20,151 nt of DNA from JAUZRW01 sp034437755 (GTDB lineage: Bacteria; Chloroflexota; Anaerolineae; Aggregatilineales; Phototrophicaceae). The notes under the pieces are model-generated. The model saw only the letters and a list, made by a program, of their open reading frames with translations, was not told where the DNA came from and did no database searches. Below are positions 1 to 7,952 of the stretch, in pieces. The stretch lies in contig DAOTTV010000140.1 of NCBI GenBank assembly GCA_034437755.1, positions 1 to 20,151 of the forward strand. Reading direction: 5' to 3'. The position numbers and the translations under genes were made by a program. How positions within the stretch are numbered: position 1 is the first letter of the stretch; every line of letters begins with the position of its first letter.

Positions 1-1077
1 CACCGCCCCCACGACATAGCGACTGAAGCGCATCATCATCGGGCGCAGGGCTTGCCAGCGTTGATCGCCCGTATACGGCGCGAGCGCGACCGGTAAGACG
101 ATCGCCAGCGCGATGATGCCCCCCACCCAGAACGCGACCGCCAGCGTGTGTAACCAGTGAACCATCACGCCGACCCACACCAGCACCAGCCCGCCCGCCG
201 CATGGCTGTTGACGGCTTGCCCGCCGATCAAGAGCGCGATCAACCACGTATTCGCCGTCCAGAACGAGCGCACCGCGCGCGGATGGCGATGCGCGTAATA
301 CATGCCCAGCCCATGCAAGACCGCCACCAACACCAGCGCAATCGTGCGGAAGTGCCACACATCGCCGAAGCGCGTGCCAATCCGCACCACGTTCCACAGA
401 TTGCCTTCGATCACCTGCGCTAAATCCAGCCCGAAAAAGACCATCGTCTGCTGAAAGAGAGCGACCACGTTGGCGAAGAGCGCGGCGATAATCGCGCCGA
501 TCATCATCATATTCAGCGTGTACATGATGCGCGGTGGCAGGAGACCGGCGGGATACTTGGGATTGCCCCAGACCGGCACGAACACGTAGACGTAGAGCAT
601 CGCCGTGCCGAAGAGCAGATACGTCGCGTTGAACAACAGGGCTTTCCAGATGATTTCTAGCGGGCGGGCATTGTTCTCGTAGGTCTCGGCTTCTAAATCC
701 AGCACCGCATCGCCCACGAAGAACACGCTACTATCAATGATGACGTGTCCATCGCTGGCAAACGCCGGACGCAGTTCGACAATATACGCGCCATCCGGCA
801 AATCAGCCGGCAAGCGCAAAGTGAGGAGGGTATCGTCCTGCTCATCCACGCCGCCAGTGGCGATCACGTCGCCTTCTTGATTGCGTAGGTTCAACTCGCT
901 GAATTGTCGCTCTAGCCCCTCGCTGAACCAGTATTGCAGGCGCGGCGGTGCGCTCGCTAGCCGACTGCGATCTTCAGGGATACTGCGGACGATATATCCG
1001 TGTGCATCGGTCGGCGCGATGGCTAACACCCATAATAGCACCGCCCCCAGCACAGGAACCCAGTGTTTGTAAGTCAT
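1..1077 (-). CDS. CopC-CopD copper uptake fusion protein (3' end cut by window edge)
   Basis: Reading the minus strand from ATG at 1077 gives 359 codons without a stop up to base 1, so the C-terminus is missing. Residues 1-25 form a signal peptide ending TDA, and cleavage would expose His26. Residues 26-122 resemble CopC: HGYIVRSIPED at the start and a DGH motif at 109-111. N-terminal His plus Asp-x-His are the Cu(II) ligands of CopC proteins; no Met-rich Cu(I) loop is visible. From about residue 139 hydrophobic helices follow, with NSHAAGG and VHWLHTLAVAFWVGG, typical of the CopD family. CopC-CopD fusions (YcnJ type) bind periplasmic or extracellular copper and move it across the inner membrane. 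No clear Shine-Dalgarno precedes the start. It diverges from the M32 peptidase gene. Domain assignment is firm; whether it serves copper acquisition or resistance cannot be decided here. Confidence 0.85.
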   Translation of the reverse strand, partial: MTYKHWVPVLGAVLLWVLAIAPTDAHGYIVRSIPEDRSRLASAPPRLQYWFSEGLERQFSELNLRNQEGDVIATGGVDEQDDTLLTLRLPADLPDGAYIVELRPAFASDGHVIIDSSVFFVGDAVLDLEAETYENNARPLEIIWKALLFNATYLLFGTAMLYVYVFVPVWGNPKYPAGLLPPRIMYTLNMMMIGAIIAALFANVVALFQQTMVFFGLDLAQVIEGNLWNVVRIGTRFGDVWHFRTIALVLVAVLHGLGMYYAHRHPRAVRSFWTANTWLIALLIGGQAVNSHAAGGLVLVWVGVMVHWLHTLAVAFWVGGIIALAIVLPVALAPYTGDQRWQALRPMMMRFSRYVVGAV

Positions 1078-1116
1078 TGCTTGTGTATCTCGATTGTGAC
1101 GACGGTTATGCACCCT

Positions 1117-1146
1117 AGCATAGCGCACGCGCTATCCTCCTGACAA
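1117..1146 (-). promoter_or_regulatory. Candidate promoter of the copper gene with a dyad in the spacer
   Basis: On the minus strand TTGTCA (1146-1141) and TATGCT (1122-1117) are 18 bases apart and lie about 40 bases before the CopC-CopD ATG. A perfect dyad, ATAGCGC-N2-GCGCTAT, covers 1120-1135, filling most of the spacer and touching the -10. A repressor or a MerR-type activator could bind there. The boxes match the consensus only partly, and no regulator gene is in the window. Confidence 0.4.
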
Positions 1147-1190
1147 TGCTCGTTGCGGGCAGATGACAGGCTATGTTATCCAGCGATTAT

Positions 1191-1231
1191 CTTTGCTATC
1201 ATATGGCGAGTCGCAATCTATCATAGCAAAG
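1191..1231 (+). promoter_or_regulatory. Inverted repeat upstream of the M32 peptidase, overlapping its RBS
   Basis: The arms CTTTGCTATCATA (1191-1203) and TATCATAGCAAAG (1219-1231) are reverse complements except at one position and are separated by 15 bases. The right arm runs into the Shine-Dalgarno AAAGGA (1228-1233), 7 bases before the ATG at 1241. It could be an operator, or an RNA hairpin hiding the ribosome-binding site if transcription starts upstream of 1191. A TATCAT at 1197-1202 could be a -10 box, which would favour the operator reading. Confidence 0.45.
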
Positions 1232-1240
1232 GAATAAGTC

Positions 1241-2743
1241 ATGGGATCACATTACGAAGCCCTGCTGGCACATCTGACCGATCTCCAGAATGTCAATGAT
1301 GCCGCCGGCTTACTGAGCTGGGATCAAGAGACCAACATGCCCAAAGGCGGGGCTGATGCGCGTGCGCGCCAGTACGCCACCCTGAGTCGCATCCACCATG
1401 AGATGCACACCAGCGAGACAACCGCCCACCTGCTAGAAGCCGCCGCTGATGAGATCGACATAGCGGACGACGACAGCACGCCCGCACGCATCATCCGCGT
1501 GGCGCAGGAAGATTATGAACAGGCGACCAAGCTCCCCGCGAATTTCGTCGCTGAGCGCGAAAAGACAATTGCTCTCGCACACCATACTTGGGCAGAAGCC
1601 CGCGAAGCACAGGACTTCAGCAAGTTTCAGGACACGTTGAAGACGATCGTCGAGATGATGATGCAAGAAGCCGAGTATCGCGGCTATGAGGACACGCCCT
1701 ATGACGCGCTCCTTGGCAAGTACGAGCGTGGGATGCAGACCGCACAGGTCGCCGAGATTTTCGCCGCGCATCGTCCGCATCTGGTCGATCTCATCGCTCG
1801 TATTCAGGACGCGCCACAGGTCGATAACAGCCTCCTGCATCAGCCCTTCGCAGTTGATAAACAGCGCGAGTTCGCCCTGAAGATGGTTGAGAGCTTCGGC
1901 TTCGATTTTAATCGAGGCGTGCAGGCGGTCTCGGCGCATCCCTTCTGTGCCAATTTCTCTAAGAATGACGTGCGCCTGACGACGCGCTTCTATCCGGAGT
2001 TCCTCAATCCGGCGCTCTTCGGCTTGATGCACGAAGCCGGACACGGCATGTACGAACAGGGCATCGGTGACGCGCTGGAAGGCTTGCCGCTAGGGACAGG
2101 GACATCGCTGGCTGTCCACGAATCACAATCGCGCATGTGGGAGAACATCGTCGGGCGCAGTTACGGCTTCTGGACGTGGGCGTATCCCCAGTTACAGGCG
2201 ACCTTCCCGCAGTTGAGCAATGTCGCGCTGGATGATTTCTACAAAGCGATCAACAAAGTCGAACCCTCGTTCATCCGCATCGAAGCCGACGAAGCGACCT
2301 ACAACCTGCATATCATCCTGCGCTTCGAGCTAGAGCAGGCGATCATCAACGGCGATGTCAAGGTTGAAGACTTGCCCGACATCTGGAACGCCAAGTTCGA
2401 GCAATTCTTCGGCATCACGCCGCCCAATGACGCGCTCGGTGTGCTACAGGATGTCCACTGGTCGGCGGGGTTGTTCGGCTACTTCGCCACCTATGCGCTG
2501 GGCAATATGCTGAGCGTGCAGTATTACAACCAAGCCTTGCAAGCGCATCCGACGATCCCCGATGAGATCGCTAACGGTCAATTCGACACTCTGCTGACGT
2601 GGCTCAACCAGAATATCCACCAGCACGGGCGCAAGTTCACCGGCGTAGAACTGACCGAGCGCGTGACTGGAAGCGCGATTCAGTCTGACGATTACATGCG
2701 CTATCTGACGGACAAATACAGCGCCATCTATGGCTTAGCCTGA
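1241..2743 (+). CDS. M32 family metallocarboxypeptidase (carboxypeptidase Taq type)
   Basis: This 500-residue protein has the normal length of M32 carboxypeptidases, cytosolic zinc or cobalt enzymes that remove C-terminal residues from peptides. All family motifs are visible: HPFC near 233, DVRLTTRF shortly after, the metal-binding HEAGH at 264-268, HESQSR at 293-298 (its Glu is the third metal ligand), IRIEADEATYNLH around 346-358, and GVLQDVHW near 401-408. There is no signal peptide, so it should act in the cytoplasm in peptide turnover. The start is supported by AAAGGA 7 bases upstream of ATG. It stands alone on the plus strand, diverging from the copper gene and converging with the glycosyltransferase gene, whose stop lies 10 bases away. 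The M32 assignment is secure; the in vivo substrate is unknown. Confidence 0.96.
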   Translation: MGSHYEALLAHLTDLQNVNDAAGLLSWDQETNMPKGGADARARQYATLSRIHHEMHTSETTAHLLEAAADEIDIADDDSTPARIIRVAQEDYEQATKLPANFVAEREKTIALAHHTWAEAREAQDFSKFQDTLKTIVEMMMQEAEYRGYEDTPYDALLGKYERGMQTAQVAEIFAAHRPHLVDLIARIQDAPQVDNSLLHQPFAVDKQREFALKMVESFGFDFNRGVQAVSAHPFCANFSKNDVRLTTRFYPEFLNPALFGLMHEAGHGMYEQGIGDALEGLPLGTGTSLAVHESQSRMWENIVGRSYGFWTWAYPQLQATFPQLSNVALDDFYKAINKVEPSFIRIEADEATYNLHIILRFELEQAIINGDVKVEDLPDIWNAKFEQFFGITPPNDALGVLQDVHWSAGLFGYFATYALGNMLSVQYYNQALQAHPTIPDEIANGQFDTLLTWLNQNIHQHGRKFTGVELTERVTGSAIQSDDYMRYLTDKYSAIYGLA

Positions 2744-2753
2744 TGCGATGCAC

Positions 2754-4577
2754 TCAATCGGTGGCGTTTACCGTCCCCAGCACGATGAAATCGCCCCACG
2801 CCGTATCCTGCTCATAGACAGGTAAGGGCTGTGCGCCCGTCGTGACCGATAGGCGCAGGTGCAAGGTATCCGGCATGGTCGGTGGCAGGCGCAGGCATAG
2901 TTCATCGCCGGGTGTGCCACTCGTCGTGGCGATCTGCTCATGATAGCCGCGCGTCAAGCGCAGGGTGACGCGATAGGCGGTGCTTGTCGCATCGCTCAGA
3001 CGCAGAGCCGGCGTGAGGCACAGTGCTTCGGTCGGCGGCACGCGCCACGTCTGCCCGATAGTGCCGTCATAGCGCAGGTCGCCACCCGTGCCGAACGTCC
3101 AGCGTGGGTCGTCGTCACTCGTCCGCGTCAACTGGTAGAACAGCATCTGATTGACGCTCGCCCGCCATGCGATACCGCGACCGTCGGCGCGTAAGTGTGC
3201 CAGCGCGTCCCACGTCGATGGATCGGGCGCGGGGGCGATCACCCATACGCTATCCGCGCCACTCAAGCTCTGCGTCAGCGTGCGTATCTCGGACGGGGCG
3301 AAGGTGCGCCAGCCAATATTGAGCGCGATGCCATCCGCATAGCCGATCTGCCGATTGTAATAGGTCGCGGGGTTCTGCGCTTGCAGATTGACCAGCGCAG
3401 GGGCGAGCGGGTCGCGTTGGTCAGCGATAGCCTCGGCAGTGGCGCGCCATGGCGGTTTAGCCGCCCATAAATCATCAATCATCGACACCTGTGTATAGAC
3501 GACCCACACCAACAACGCCGCCATCAGCGCCACGTTCAACGCCGGACGACCGACGACCGGCACGCGCACCGTCGCCAGCATATACGCCATCGTCAACGCC
3601 AGCGATGGCACGATCACGATCAAGTAGCGCATCTGCAAGATATTGAGTCCGCTGGCTTGCAATAGCGCGAGGCTGATAATCGGCACGCTGACCCACAGCG
3701 CACACAAGCCCAGTGCCGCCCGCGCCTGTGGTCGATCGCGCAGGGTAAACGGCGCACGACTCAGCACAATCGCCAGCGCGAAGCCCCCCCAGTAGCCACT
3801 GGTCACCAGCAACCACAGCGCCGCCCATGTCGATCGTCCCAATGAAAGACGATCGGTGCTCGCACCTAGCGGATGCGCCTGCCATTGCTCCCAGATAATC
3901 GGTAGCCACGGCATGTATAGCACCAGCGCCAGCGCATAAGGCGCGATCATCTGCCAGCGGCGACGGGTGAGCAGATGATGGCTGACATGCGCCACAATGA
4001 CCGTCGCGCTGACATAATGCGTGTAGAGCGCGAATGTCATCAGCGCGCTGTAGAGCGCCCCGTGCCAGCGCGTTGGCGTGCGCCACCACAGCGTATAGGC
4101 CCACGTCGCCAGCACCACCCACGCGAGATATAACGTGTACATGCGTGCCTCGCGTGTGTAGTACACATAAAAGCCGAGCGTGCCTAAGAGCAAGCCGGCA
4201 ATCAAGCCGGTGCGCGCATCAAACCACTGCCGCCCGAGCGCGATCGTGCCCGCTATTGCCCCCAAACCGACCAGTGCCGAGGGCAGGCGCAAGGCGAATT
4301 CGCTCTCGTCCATGACGAGCGTCCACAGGTCGAGCAGGATGAAATAGAGTGGCGGATGCACGTCCACGCGCACCGTCGCCAGCGTATCCAGCAGGCTATC
4401 GCGCACGCCACGCACCACGTCGCCGATGTCCGCCGGCGGCGGTCGATCGTCATAGAGCGCGTTGGCTGTCCATGCCTCGTCGAGCCACAGGCTTTCAGCT
4501 TGGATGCCGGTTAGCGAGAGCGCGAAAACGGCGAGTAAGAGAGCAGTGCTGATCGCTAGCGTGTGATGTCTGTGCAA
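2754..4577 (-). CDS. GT-C fold glycosyltransferase, family 39 / ArnT-like membrane protein
   Basis: This 607-residue protein begins with a membrane helix followed by SLWLDEAW (29-36), whose Asp-Glu pair is the catalytic acidic motif of the first extracytoplasmic loop in GT39 (PMT/ArnT-like) enzymes. VDVHPPLYF (71-79) and YYTREARMYTLY around 137-148 are also typical. About ten further hydrophobic segments follow to roughly residue 360, then a soluble C-terminal part of about 230 residues outside the membrane. Such enzymes transfer sugars from polyprenyl-phosphate donors to proteins or envelope glycans; donor and acceptor cannot be read here. The start is TTG at 4577 with AGGGA 9 bases upstream, inside the last codons of fbp. 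Only 6 bases separate the fbp stop from this start, so the two are probably translationally coupled. Confidence 0.85.
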   Translation of the reverse strand: MHRHHTLAISTALLLAVFALSLTGIQAESLWLDEAWTANALYDDRPPPADIGDVVRGVRDSLLDTLATVRVDVHPPLYFILLDLWTLVMDESEFALRLPSALVGLGAIAGTIALGRQWFDARTGLIAGLLLGTLGFYVYYTREARMYTLYLAWVVLATWAYTLWWRTPTRWHGALYSALMTFALYTHYVSATVIVAHVSHHLLTRRRWQMIAPYALALVLYMPWLPIIWEQWQAHPLGASTDRLSLGRSTWAALWLLVTSGYWGGFALAIVLSRAPFTLRDRPQARAALGLCALWVSVPIISLALLQASGLNILQMRYLIVIVPSLALTMAYMLATVRVPVVGRPALNVALMAALLVWVVYTQVSMIDDLWAAKPPWRATAEAIADQRDPLAPALVNLQAQNPATYYNRQIGYADGIALNIGWRTFAPSEIRTLTQSLSGADSVWVIAPAPDPSTWDALAHLRADGRGIAWRASVNQMLFYQLTRTSDDDPRWTFGTGGDLRYDGTIGQTWRVPPTEALCLTPALRLSDATSTAYRVTLRLTRGYHEQIATTSGTPGDELCLRLPPTMPDTLHLRLSVTTGAQPLPVYEQDTAWGDFIVLGTVNATD

Positions 4578-4583
4578 CGGCTA

Positions 4584-5738
4584 TTATCCCTGCTTGTGTG
4601 CCCCGTTTGCCGCTGTGCTGGCAGTCGTCGGCGTGGATTTCTTCGATTTAGCCGGCGCTTCTTCGATCTCACCATTGCGATAGGGCATGTACTTTTCAAG
4701 CCACTCGCCGTCGTAATTCTGGACGTATGCTTCGGCTTTTTCGACCAGTGCCTTGTGCCCGATGAAGCATGGTACGCGCTGATGCAGAGAATGGGGCTTG
4801 ATCTGTAGAATATCGCCCACGCCATCACTAGACGCACCGCCGGCTTGCTCCATCAAGAAGCCTAATGCCTGTGCCTCGAACATCAGGCGGATTTTACCGG
4901 CGGGTCTGCGAAGCGTGCCGGGATAGATGTAGATGCCGCCCTTAAGGATGTTACGGTGAATATCGCCGACCATCGCGCCCGTGTAGCGCATCTTGACCGG
5001 GTCGCGCCCCTCGCCTTCGATGCCTTGCAACCACTTGACGTAGCGGCGCACGCCGAGTGTCCAGTATTTTTCGTTACCCTGATTGACGCTGTAATAGAGC
5101 GGTTCTTCCGGCATGCGGATGTTCGGGTGGCTGAGGATGAATTCGCCAATCGAGGGATCAAGTGTGAAGCCGTGTACCCCTTGCCCGGCGGTATAAACCA
5201 TCATCGTGCTACTGCCGTAGACGACGTAACCCGCCGCGACGAGGCGTTTGCCTTCTTGCAGGATGTCTTCCATCGTGCCGCGCTCGCCACGGGTGAACTT
5301 GCGATGAATCGAGAAAATCGTGCCGATTGACGTGTTCACGTCGATGTTCGATGATCCGTCGAGCGGGTCAAAGAGCAGGATGTAATTGCCAGTGCCATAA
5401 TGCGGCGGGATGTCGAGGATGTCTTCGTGTTCCTCGCTCGCCATCGCCGCCACCCGTTGGGTGTGGTCATTCATATCATAGATGACCTTATCCGCGTAGA
5501 GATCGAGTTTTTGCTGGCGTTCGCCAAAGACATTTTCGCTCTGGGTTGCGCCGAGGATTTCGGTCAAACCGGCGCGGGTCGTCTTCTGGGCGATCAACTT
5601 AGCGGCGAGTGCCATATCCTGCAACATCTTGGTGAAGGTACCGGTCGCGTGCGGGTAGGCTTTCTGTTGCTCGAACATATAGCGTTCGATAGTCATTAAG
5701 CGTTGCTTATCGTCAGTCATGGGAAGCGTCTCTGCCAC
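4584..5738 (-). CDS. fbp: Class I fructose-1,6-bisphosphatase
   Basis: FBPase hydrolyses fructose-1,6-bisphosphate to fructose-6-phosphate and phosphate, the committed gluconeogenic step (or Calvin-cycle step in autotrophs), in the cytoplasm and with Mg2+. The signature DPLDGSSN lies at 124-131, followed by NTSIGTIFSIHR. The RYTGAMVGDIHRNIL segment (251-265) and GKIRLMFEAQALGF (281-294), preceding EQAGG, are substrate-site regions of the class I family. The protein has 384 residues, about 50 more than E. coli Fbp. The excess is mainly a low-complexity tail after residue 356 rich in Ala, Thr, Ser and Lys. The longest reading starts at GTG 5738; ATG at 5720 (Met7) is equally possible, and neither has a clear Shine-Dalgarno. 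It is the first gene of a probable two-gene unit with the glycosyltransferase. Confidence 0.96.
   Translation of the reverse strand: MAETLPMTDDKQRLMTIERYMFEQQKAYPHATGTFTKMLQDMALAAKLIAQKTTRAGLTEILGATQSENVFGERQQKLDLYADKVIYDMNDHTQRVAAMASEEHEDILDIPPHYGTGNYILLFDPLDGSSNIDVNTSIGTIFSIHRKFTRGERGTMEDILQEGKRLVAAGYVVYGSSTMMVYTAGQGVHGFTLDPSIGEFILSHPNIRMPEEPLYYSVNQGNEKYWTLGVRRYVKWLQGIEGEGRDPVKMRYTGAMVGDIHRNILKGGIYIYPGTLRRPAGKIRLMFEAQALGFLMEQAGGASSDGVGDILQIKPHSLHQRVPCFIGHKALVEKAEAYVQNYDGEWLEKYMPYRNGEIEEAPAKSKKSTPTTASTAANGAHKQG
4587..4591 (-). promoter_or_regulatory. Ribosome-binding site within fbp supporting a TTG start
   Basis: AGGGA on the minus strand covers the penultimate and last sense codons of fbp and lies 9 bases before the TTG at 4577. 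It supports the non-ATG start of the glycosyltransferase and suggests that its translation depends on ribosomes finishing fbp. Confidence 0.5.
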
Positions 5739-5768
5739 TCTGTTTTATAAAAATGTTAATTTACTTTA

Positions 5769-5797
5769 ATCGTAAACGGGCAAGAGATACATCACAA
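5769..5797 (-). promoter_or_regulatory. Candidate sigma-70-type promoter of fbp
   Basis: On the minus strand TTGTGA (5797-5792) and TACGAT (5774-5769) are separated by 17 bases in an A+T-rich stretch upstream of fbp. Each box matches the consensus at four of six positions. The start point would be near 5762, giving a short leader. This is inference from pattern and position only. Confidence 0.35.
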
Positions 5798-5887
5798 GTG
5801 ACATTAAGCCGATATTCATCGCGTGATTTTCGTACATTCTGTTTGAAATGTCGCTCTTGCGTTGTGCAACTTGCTCAATCGCGCCGC

Positions 5888-6715
5888 TTAAGTCTCATCG
5901 TCTGCCGGAATAAAGCGCACTTCAAACAGCTTGGGCCAATCCTTGCCCGTGATGTAAAAGGTATCGCTCTCAGGGTTGTAGGCGATGCCGTTCAACACCG
6001 CGCCTGATCCGAGTCCGGCGCGTTCGTCCGCGCTCAGCAAGTCCGCCGCATCGATCACTGTCAGGATATTGCCGGTGAATTTGTCAATCTCGACGATGAA
6101 ATCTGTCTGCCACAGGTTGGCATAGATGCTATCGCCGACACATTCCAGCTCGTTCAACAGGTTTTGATTCACGGGTTGCCCGTTGATGGTGATTAACATG
6201 CGCGTGATGAGGTCGAAGCTGTCGCGCTCGCGGATCGAGATATAGCGACTGCTATCGCTCATATACAAGTAGCGTCCATCGTCGCACAAGCCCCACCCCT
6301 CGCCCTCATAGCGATAAGTATCGACTTGCTCGAAAGTCTCGAAGTCGTAGACCAGCGCCTCGCCGGCTGTCCATGTCAGCTGGATCAACTGTCCATCGAC
6401 CAATTCTAAGCCTTCGCCGAAGTAATTCGGTTCGTTGCTCTCCGGCGGGCGGTTAACATCGACGCGGCGCAGAACTTCGCCCGTCTCTAATGCCACCTGC
6501 CGCACGCTGGATTCACCACGCTGTCCGGTACTCTCGTAGAGAAAGCCCTCATGCCAGATCAACCCCTGTGTGAAGGCGCTGGTATCGTGCGGGTATTCGT
6601 TCAGCACTTCGAGGCTGAGTTCGCGCGCGACTGTAAAGCCGGACGGGGCTTGTTCTTGTGCGCTGACGCTGAGTATGGGCGCGAGGAGCGCGATAATCAT
6701 CAGATAATGTTTCAT
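5888..6715 (-). CDS. Secreted glutaminyl-peptide cyclotransferase (plant/bacterial type)
   Basis: Glutaminyl cyclases convert N-terminal Gln of peptides to pyroglutamate, releasing ammonia. This 275-residue protein belongs to the five-bladed beta-propeller type (glutamine cyclotransferase family), not the zinc type. Visible motifs are SAFTQGLIWHEGFLYESTG (46-64), NYFGEGLEL (97-105), QLTW (112-115), YEGEGWGLC (136-144), LNELECV (187-193), IYANLWQTD (197-205) and LNGIAYNP (241-248), all in the order of the family. A signal peptide with a VSA cleavage site at 17-19 predicts export; no lipobox is present. The predicted mature N-terminus is Gln20, itself a potential substrate. It lies 59 bases downstream of the App1-like gene and is probably cotranscribed with it; 149 bases separate it from fbp. 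Assignment is firm; the physiological targets are unknown. Confidence 0.92.
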   Translation of the reverse strand: MKHYLMIIALLAPILSVSAQEQAPSGFTVARELSLEVLNEYPHDTSAFTQGLIWHEGFLYESTGQRGESSVRQVALETGEVLRRVDVNRPPESNEPNYFGEGLELVDGQLIQLTWTAGEALVYDFETFEQVDTYRYEGEGWGLCDDGRYLYMSDSSRYISIRERDSFDLITRMLITINGQPVNQNLLNELECVGDSIYANLWQTDFIVEIDKFTGNILTVIDAADLLSADERAGLGSGAVLNGIAYNPESDTFYITGKDWPKLFEVRFIPADDET

Positions 6716-6774
6716 GGTGACGTACTCTTTCTGTGTATTCAGGTGTTAGGACTCTGCGTGTTGCAGGTTGATGC

Positions 6775-7854
6775 TCACATGCTGGCATCTTTTTCGACAT
6801 CGGCAAGCACCGCGTCGAACGCGTCAGGGTGGATGTAACCCTGTTCTGCGGCATGGATCGCCGCCGCCCGTGTATCGGGAATCAGGCGCAAGTCGCACCC
6901 GCAATCCCGCGCTTGCTGGGCGACTGATGCCACCCGCCGATCACGGCGCGTGTTCTTCTTGAAGGGGTTCACATCGCGGATGTAAATCGCCTTGATGCGG
7001 TTGGGATGCGCTTGCACGACCTTCAGATAAATCTCGGCATCGTGTTCGCCACTATCGCCGATCAGGATGAAATCGAGATTATGATGAAGTGTCATCAAGC
7101 GGTCGATCGTGTTGAACTTGTGATCGGTCGAGTGTAGTAATTCAGTGCTGATACCCACCGGACGCAGGTAGATGGGGCCGAGGGGGATGTTACGCAGGCG
7201 CAAAAATTCTTCGACCAGATCGTACAAGCTATAGGGACTGTTGGAGACGTAGTAAATCGGGTTGAAGACCTGTTGCGTCGAGCCGGCTTGCAGGGCGCGA
7301 TAGAACTCAGCAACGCCGTGAAAGGGCGAGCGCGTGTGTGGGTTTTTGGTGAACGTGTTCCACAGCATCCGCGCGATGTTGGTCACGTCGGTGCGCCATA
7401 CGGTATCATCGAGATCGGTAATCACGCCGAATTGGGCGTTCTTCGTCGGGGTGATGACCTTGCCCACAGCTTGTGCTTGGCGGTCGCCGTCGTCGTAGCT
7501 CAGGTGGATATTGTGCCAGATGCGCTGGGACGGAGGCGGCGTGTCGAGATCGAACTGGACGATGAAATACCCGGCGCTATCGGTGTGAATAACACGCTGA
7601 TGGTCGTGATAGCGGGCGATTAATGCCGCATGGGGGACGGTCATCGCGGTGAAGCGATGGTAGATATTACGCAGATTGCGCCAGCGGCTATCATCTTCAC
7701 GCGCTGGACGTGTACGGATTTTTTCCAGCAAGCGACCGCGCAAACGCAACACGCGGTTCGTGCCATCGCCCACATACGGAAGAATCTTAACCGCTTTATC
7801 AGCTGGCATCGCATTCCCTTTGGTGTTACTAATAATATTATTTAGATATGACAT
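6775..7854 (-). CDS. App1-like phosphatidate phosphatase domain protein (DUF2183, HAD-like)
   Basis: Residues from about 140 onward carry the HAD-like pattern of the App1/DUF2183 family. ITDLDDTVW (145-153) has Asp147 and Asp149 in a DxDxT motif, YYVSNSPYSLYD (201-212) supplies the motif II Ser, HKFNTIDRL (245-253) supplies the motif III Lys, and LIGDSGEHDAEIY (264-276) is the acidic motif IV. Yeast App1 dephosphorylates phosphatidic acid; bacterial members are biochemically less defined. The N-terminal ~135 residues are a beta-rich region as in other members. There is no signal peptide. Two starts compete: ATG 7854 with AAGGA 11 bases upstream, and ATG 7809 (Met16) with AAAGGG 6 bases upstream. 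The first 15 codons are A+T-rich, unlike the rest, so the shorter 344-residue form is quite likely. It precedes the glutaminyl cyclase in a probable operon. Confidence 0.88.
   Translation of the reverse strand: MSYLNNIISNTKGNAMPADKAVKILPYVGDGTNRVLRLRGRLLEKIRTRPAREDDSRWRNLRNIYHRFTAMTVPHAALIARYHDHQRVIHTDSAGYFIVQFDLDTPPPSQRIWHNIHLSYDDGDRQAQAVGKVITPTKNAQFGVITDLDDTVWRTDVTNIARMLWNTFTKNPHTRSPFHGVAEFYRALQAGSTQQVFNPIYYVSNSPYSLYDLVEEFLRLRNIPLGPIYLRPVGISTELLHSTDHKFNTIDRLMTLHHNLDFILIGDSGEHDAEIYLKVVQAHPNRIKAIYIRDVNPFKKNTRRDRRVASVAQQARDCGCDLRLIPDTRAAAIHAAEQGYIHPDAFDAVLADVEKDASM
7816..7821 (-). promoter_or_regulatory. Internal ribosome-binding site supporting ATG 7809
   Basis: AAAGGG on the minus strand lies 6 bases before ATG 7809, a better-spaced signal than the AAGGA serving ATG 7854. 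It suggests that the annotated first 15 codons of the App1-like gene may be leader sequence. Confidence 0.45.
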
Positions 7855-7883
7855 AACCGAGTAAATCCTTGTAATATACCCTC

Positions 7884-7912
7884 ATCATAACATTATCGCG
7901 CATGATTGTTAA
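7884..7912 (-). promoter_or_regulatory. Sigma-70-type promoter of the App1-like gene
   Basis: TTAACA (7912-7907) and TATGAT (7889-7884) on the minus strand match the -35 and -10 consensus at five of six positions each, with exactly 17 bases between them. The predicted start point near 7877 leaves a leader of about 22 bases to ATG 7854 or 68 bases to ATG 7809. It is the best promoter match I saw in the window. Confidence 0.55.
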
Positions 7913-7952
7913 GCGAGTGCAAAGAGAGGGTAGGCGATTGCATATGGCTTGT

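Noticed and set aside
1433..2044. 203-codon open frame antisense to the M32 peptidase
   Set aside because: It lies entirely inside a gene with all its family motifs, and the peptide shows no recognisable domain; GC-rich genes commonly give long antisense frames.
3475..4122. 215-codon frame overlapping the glycosyltransferase on the same strand
   Set aside because: A frame-shifted reading of a well-supported membrane protein. The sequence is Gly/Ala/Asp-rich without membrane helices or domain signatures.
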